DNA of 64,000 bases, taken from assembly GCF_947507565.1 (NCBI RefSeq), contig NC_089180.1, positions 186,001 through 250,000 on the forward strand, read 5' to 3'. The notes under the pieces were generated by a model. That model worked only from the letters and a program-made list of their open reading frames with translations. It did no database searches and had not been told where the DNA came from. This DNA is from Oscarella lobularis (Eukaryota > Porifera > Homoscleromorpha > Homosclerophorida > Oscarellidae). The position numbers and the translations under genes are program-made. Positions within the stretch are counted from its first letter, which is position 1; each line of letters starts with the position of its first letter. Below, piece after piece: positions 60,601-64,000 of this stretch.

Positions 60601-63600
60601 TGTGTCGTCCGTGTCTGTGTCAAAACGGCGCAGCTTGTGAGCCCTTTAATGGAACGTGTAGTTGTTCAGCAGGATACTTGGGGACTCACTGCGAGAAGAG
60701 GTGTCCTGCCGGTTATTACGGACAAAACTGCACTTCCCAGTGCTTAGACCGCCAGTGCAAGTTTCCCTCCTGTAACCACGTCACCGGAAAGTGCGCGTGT
60801 CCTTCAGGATGGACGGGAGACTATTGTGACATAAGATGCCCTAATGGATCGTATGGGCCCGACTGCGTTCACAAGTGCGAATGTTTGAACACTTCAACGT
60901 CGTCGATTTGCGATCGCGAGACCGGTCAATGCCCTTGTCGAGATGGCTATACCGGACGTGATTGCCGATCCAAGTGTCTCCAAGGATACTATGGAAAAGA
61001 ATGCAAATCTTCATGTACCTGCAAGGCGGACTCAACGTGGGCGTGCGATCACGCTAACGGGACGTGCAGCTGTCTTCCTGGCTATGCTGGTGATAACTGC
61101 GAGAAAAAGTGTCCGCCGGGAACGTTTGGCGCTAATTGTTCGAAATCATGCAGCGCATGTAATCGGGACAATACCGAAAGCCAGGTGTGCAATCCCTTCG
61201 ATGGAGCTTGTTTGTGCAGACCTGGATATAAAGATGGAAACTGCGACGAGATGTGTATTAAGGGAGACTACGGGCTCCACTGCGCCCAGGAGTGTACGTG
61301 TGACCGATCTCATACTAAGGACTGTTCACGAGATGAAGGAATCTGCGAATGCCAGCCAGGCTATATAGGAGCTAATTGCGACCGACGTTGCTCGGTTGGT
61401 TACTATGGAGATGGGTGCAAGTTAGAATGCAAGTGTAATATTGCCGGACTTGCTGGATGCAGTCCAGCAAGCGGAGAATGCGAGTGTAAACCTGGTTGGT
61501 TGGGGGACAGGTGCGAGGATAGATGCCCTGAAAGAAAGTATGGAGCGAAGTGCAAAGAATGCGACTGCCGCTGGGCAGTTTATGGCTCTTCCACGCACGC
61601 CAAAGATTGCCTTCTTTCAAACGGAACCTGCATTTGTTTTGAAAATTTTGTCGGGAAACGATGCGAGGGCCTCGTCGGTTCTTTCCAGAAAGGCACTGGT
61701 ATGTGGCTGTACGTTATCATAGGCGTGCCGTCCTTCGTTGTTTTGGCCGTCGTCATGATTTTGGTTGTCTGCTGCTGTTGCGTGCGGAAGCGGAAAAAGA
61801 AAACGTCGGACACCTACGCTCCCCAATCGCATCGAGAGACAGTGACGTGTCATAAAGATAAAAAGAACAAACATGAATATGCGACGGTTAGCACGGGTAG
61901 CACATCGATTAACAAAGGCGAGCCCGAGGAGGTGATTTATGAGGATATTCCTGGACCACCGTTACCATTACCGCCGCCGCCGCCGCCGCCGTCACCGGCC
62001 ACCGGCTCTGACGAGTAAGAGTCACTAGTATTAGAACCTATTAGTTTCTATTCCCCTTTCCTTTCGCAGTTCGGAATTGTCGCGGAACCCCGTGTACCAG
62101 TCTCGCAACGCCGGCGTCCGCGACTCCCCAGACGTGCCGACCGTTACGAGCAACCCCACGTATGGCTTTGTCCAGCGAGTTTCAACCAGTGACGGAGGGT
62201 ATGAAATGGTTGTCGTCGACCGAAAACGAGTGGAGTCGGTAGCGAGCGAGAGCCGGCAGCATCAGCAGTTAAAGCAACAAGGTGGAATGTACCACACGCT
62301 CAGTCGCGAAACTTCTCTTGAAGAAGGCGTCGGTAGGATTTTGATATGTGTACCCAATGTTCTTTTTTTTCTACCACGTCTTTAGAATTGACCAATCCCG
62401 GTTATAATTTCTTACTCCATTCTGATTCTCCAAGCATCCGGAAGAAATTGGCTACGAGAGCAAAGGAACTGGACGTCATCAAAGAGCAGCCATCCGCCTG
62501 TGAGTCTTATATCCTATTTGCAGCTTTCACAAGTTCACTATCTGCTCGCTTAGGCAATGACACAGACGAAGGCGATTACCTCGCACCGGTGTCAGAGTAC
62601 GATCGCATTGGCGGCGATACCCCTTTGCCTCGAGAGGAGGAGACTGAGGACACAGGCTACTCAACAGTTGAACCGAGGTCAACTCAGCCGAAGGCTAAAC
62701 GTAAATGATTGGTCAAACGGGTTTTCTTACTAAATGGTTATCATATGTTTCTGTTGCAGCTGATGATACTGAACCGACGTATGAAGTTCCTGCCGGCAAT
62801 AATTATGATACTCTTGATCCGAGTAGCCGAAGTAGTAGGAAGGCAGTACCACCGTAAGTTACAGTACAGATTGCCCCTTACACGCGTTTTGATATATGTC
62901 CACACAGCGACAGCCTGGTAGACAAGTCGAAGAAGACGACGAAAAAGAAGAAGAAAAACAAGAACACGGAAGCAGAGGATGAACTCGGTACGTGAGTGGG
63001 CTTACTACTGCATGCCGCCGCTTTGGTTCAAGTAGGCCTCTTATTTAATTTGTTTGTTTTCTTTGGAATGTCTGTAACCCTATTTAATTAAGTTCTGCCG
63101 CGTACGTTTATGAATAAGTACTGTTTTGATTCTTGCTATGGAGACTGTACAGAAAAAAAGTCCGTTATCAGTAGCTGTTTCTAATTTTTTAACACGTAGA
63201 AAGGTATTTCGCGCACAAATCTGTTTCTAAAATTTAGCAAAAATTATTTATTGGTTTGCCTTGTACTTTTCTTCGCGGCGCGCTAAGGTCACCGGGCTGT
63301 TTCGCGAATAGGCGTCCGTTGATCTCCAGCGTTTCGCGAGACCTTTTAGGCCTACCTGGTGGGCTTGTTTAGTGTTTTGGAGCGATAGATTCGTGATGAT
63401 TTGCGCTGAACATCGAAGAAGACACCCGCGACCAGTTTCATCCCTTCGAAATTCGATCGATCGAAGCACGCAGCTTCAATCGCTTTTATACCGTACCTCG
63501 ATCTTAGACAAAACTCCCGGCACGTCCTTGTCTTCTTGTCGCTTCCAGTAGCCTTCTTGTCGCTTCCAGTAGCGAGGAAATGCGAACTTTCACAAGCGCA

Positions 63601-64000
63601 GGCGAATGGGGAGACCCTGTAGAGAAAAATACTGCGTCTAAACGTTAGATTCCTCTTCAGAATACGAAAAACAAAGAACTTGAAGTAAGTCGACTTCTGG
63701 TTTAGCATTCAGCACTTTGCAATGAGAAACTAGGATGCAATTAAGTATCTATTGCCTACCAGTTTGTATGCCAAGGATGCTAGGCCTACAATGAAGGCAA
63801 GCGTAACGTCACTGTCCTCTCAGAATATTAAATTAAATTATATTGCTTTAGCATCCTTTTGAAGTGTTTCCTAAAAGAAAAGGTTTTGACACCGCATTGC
63901 CTGTGTTGTGGATCAATTTTTTCTCTATAGAAGCTTTGTTTGGTCCTGATGGTCGACCCAAAGCAGCAGGATTCTATACTGGATCGCCCTCTTATGAAGA
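57698..64000 (+). CDS. MEGF10/Draper-like engulfment receptor (3' end beyond window)
   Basis: The ATG at 57698 opens a signal peptide (TTAFLLLACALSEGASV) followed by PNVCAYA, the start of an EMI domain. EMI continues as YKTGCGFLGWSRCTRYR (about 57892-57970) and YFTAYRCCSGWREMNGQCI (to about 58140). About 24 EGF-like modules of the CPxGTYGxxC...C.C type follow through 61670. A transmembrane helix (MWLYVIIGVPSFVVLAVVM) lies near 61700-61780 and is followed by CCCCVRKRKKK. The tail has polyproline (61960-62000), three NPxY sites (NPVY, NPTY, NPGY) and YEDI, YEVP and YDTL tyrosines. This layout is that of Draper/CED-1/MEGF10 receptors that bind apoptotic cells; NPxY sites recruit CED-6/GULP, and tyrosine motifs recruit SH2 kinases. 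The last exon seen (from 63931) runs off the end. The exon 1/exon 2 phase is not resolved, so the extreme N-terminus is uncertain. Confidence 0.88.
63000..63930. other. Long intron of the MEGF10-like gene
   Basis: This lies between the Lys-rich exon ending near 62992 (donor gtacgtgag) and the exon at 63931 (acceptor ctatag). It is large for this window. Minus-strand frames of 73 and 118 codons at 63248-63708 are not recognised. A 21-bp tandem duplication (63532-63573) containing cttgtcgcttccagtagc lies inside. Confidence 0.55.

Noticed and set aside
61372-61874. Minus-strand frames over the EGF/transmembrane region
   Set aside because: They are antisense shadows of the EGF-rich exon with its regular cysteine pattern.
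1-64000. tRNA, rRNA or intact transposase/reverse-transcriptase genes
   Set aside because: I looked for conserved tRNA boxes and polymerase or integrase motifs while reading and saw none that I could support.

Overview
The window looks like compact metazoan nuclear DNA. Introns are short (many 45-100 bp, with GT-AG ends), the families are animal-specific (classical cadherin, WAVE/SCAR, TRAF, P-Rex, a MEGF10/Draper-like receptor), and genes sit close together on both strands. A giant cadherin with EGF and laminin-G modules and a beta-catenin-binding-like tail, together with the gene density, would fit a sponge, perhaps a homoscleromorph such as Oscarella. That placement is inference. All calls rest on reading splice sites and recalled family motifs; no search was run.

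Layout. Positions 1-15520 are a satellite array of a 25-bp unit with a 7-bp length variant, organised into long near-identical higher-order blocks. From 15550 to about 23500 lies a patch mixing a good gene with gene debris: a SIN3 C-terminal piece joined to a frameshifted thiolase remnant, a WAPL cohesin-release gene, a SYF2 remnant, a Roc-GTPase (LRRK-like) remnant and a second copy of part of the WAPL N-terminal exon. From 23561 to 44694 the genes look intact: a D-serine dehydratase/D-threonine aldolase-like PLP enzyme (+), a WAVE/SCAR actin regulator (-), and a 5515-residue cadherin (-) whose first coding exon alone is 15.2 kb. A small unrecognised gene diverges from the cadherin at 44778.

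From 45674 to 57200 there is a short-chain dehydrogenase lacking its N-terminal nucleotide motif, a helix-loop-helix exon, an ATG3 gene that stops inside a TA microsatellite before its catalytic cysteine, an intact TRAF (+), a P-Rex-like RhoGEF (N-terminal and middle part) and, upstream of it on the same strand, a PTP exon fused to a P-Rex C-terminal part. From 57698 to beyond the window end runs a large Draper/MEGF10-like engulfment receptor (+).

Functional themes are adhesion and cortical actin (cadherin, WAVE, P-Rex), phagocytic recognition (MEGF10-like), innate-type signalling (TRAF) and chromatin/cohesin (SIN3, WAPL). The most unusual property is the number of gene pieces that end abruptly at another gene's piece or at a TA microsatellite. 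This is either real structural turnover near a satellite block or chimeric assembly, and it needs read-level checking.
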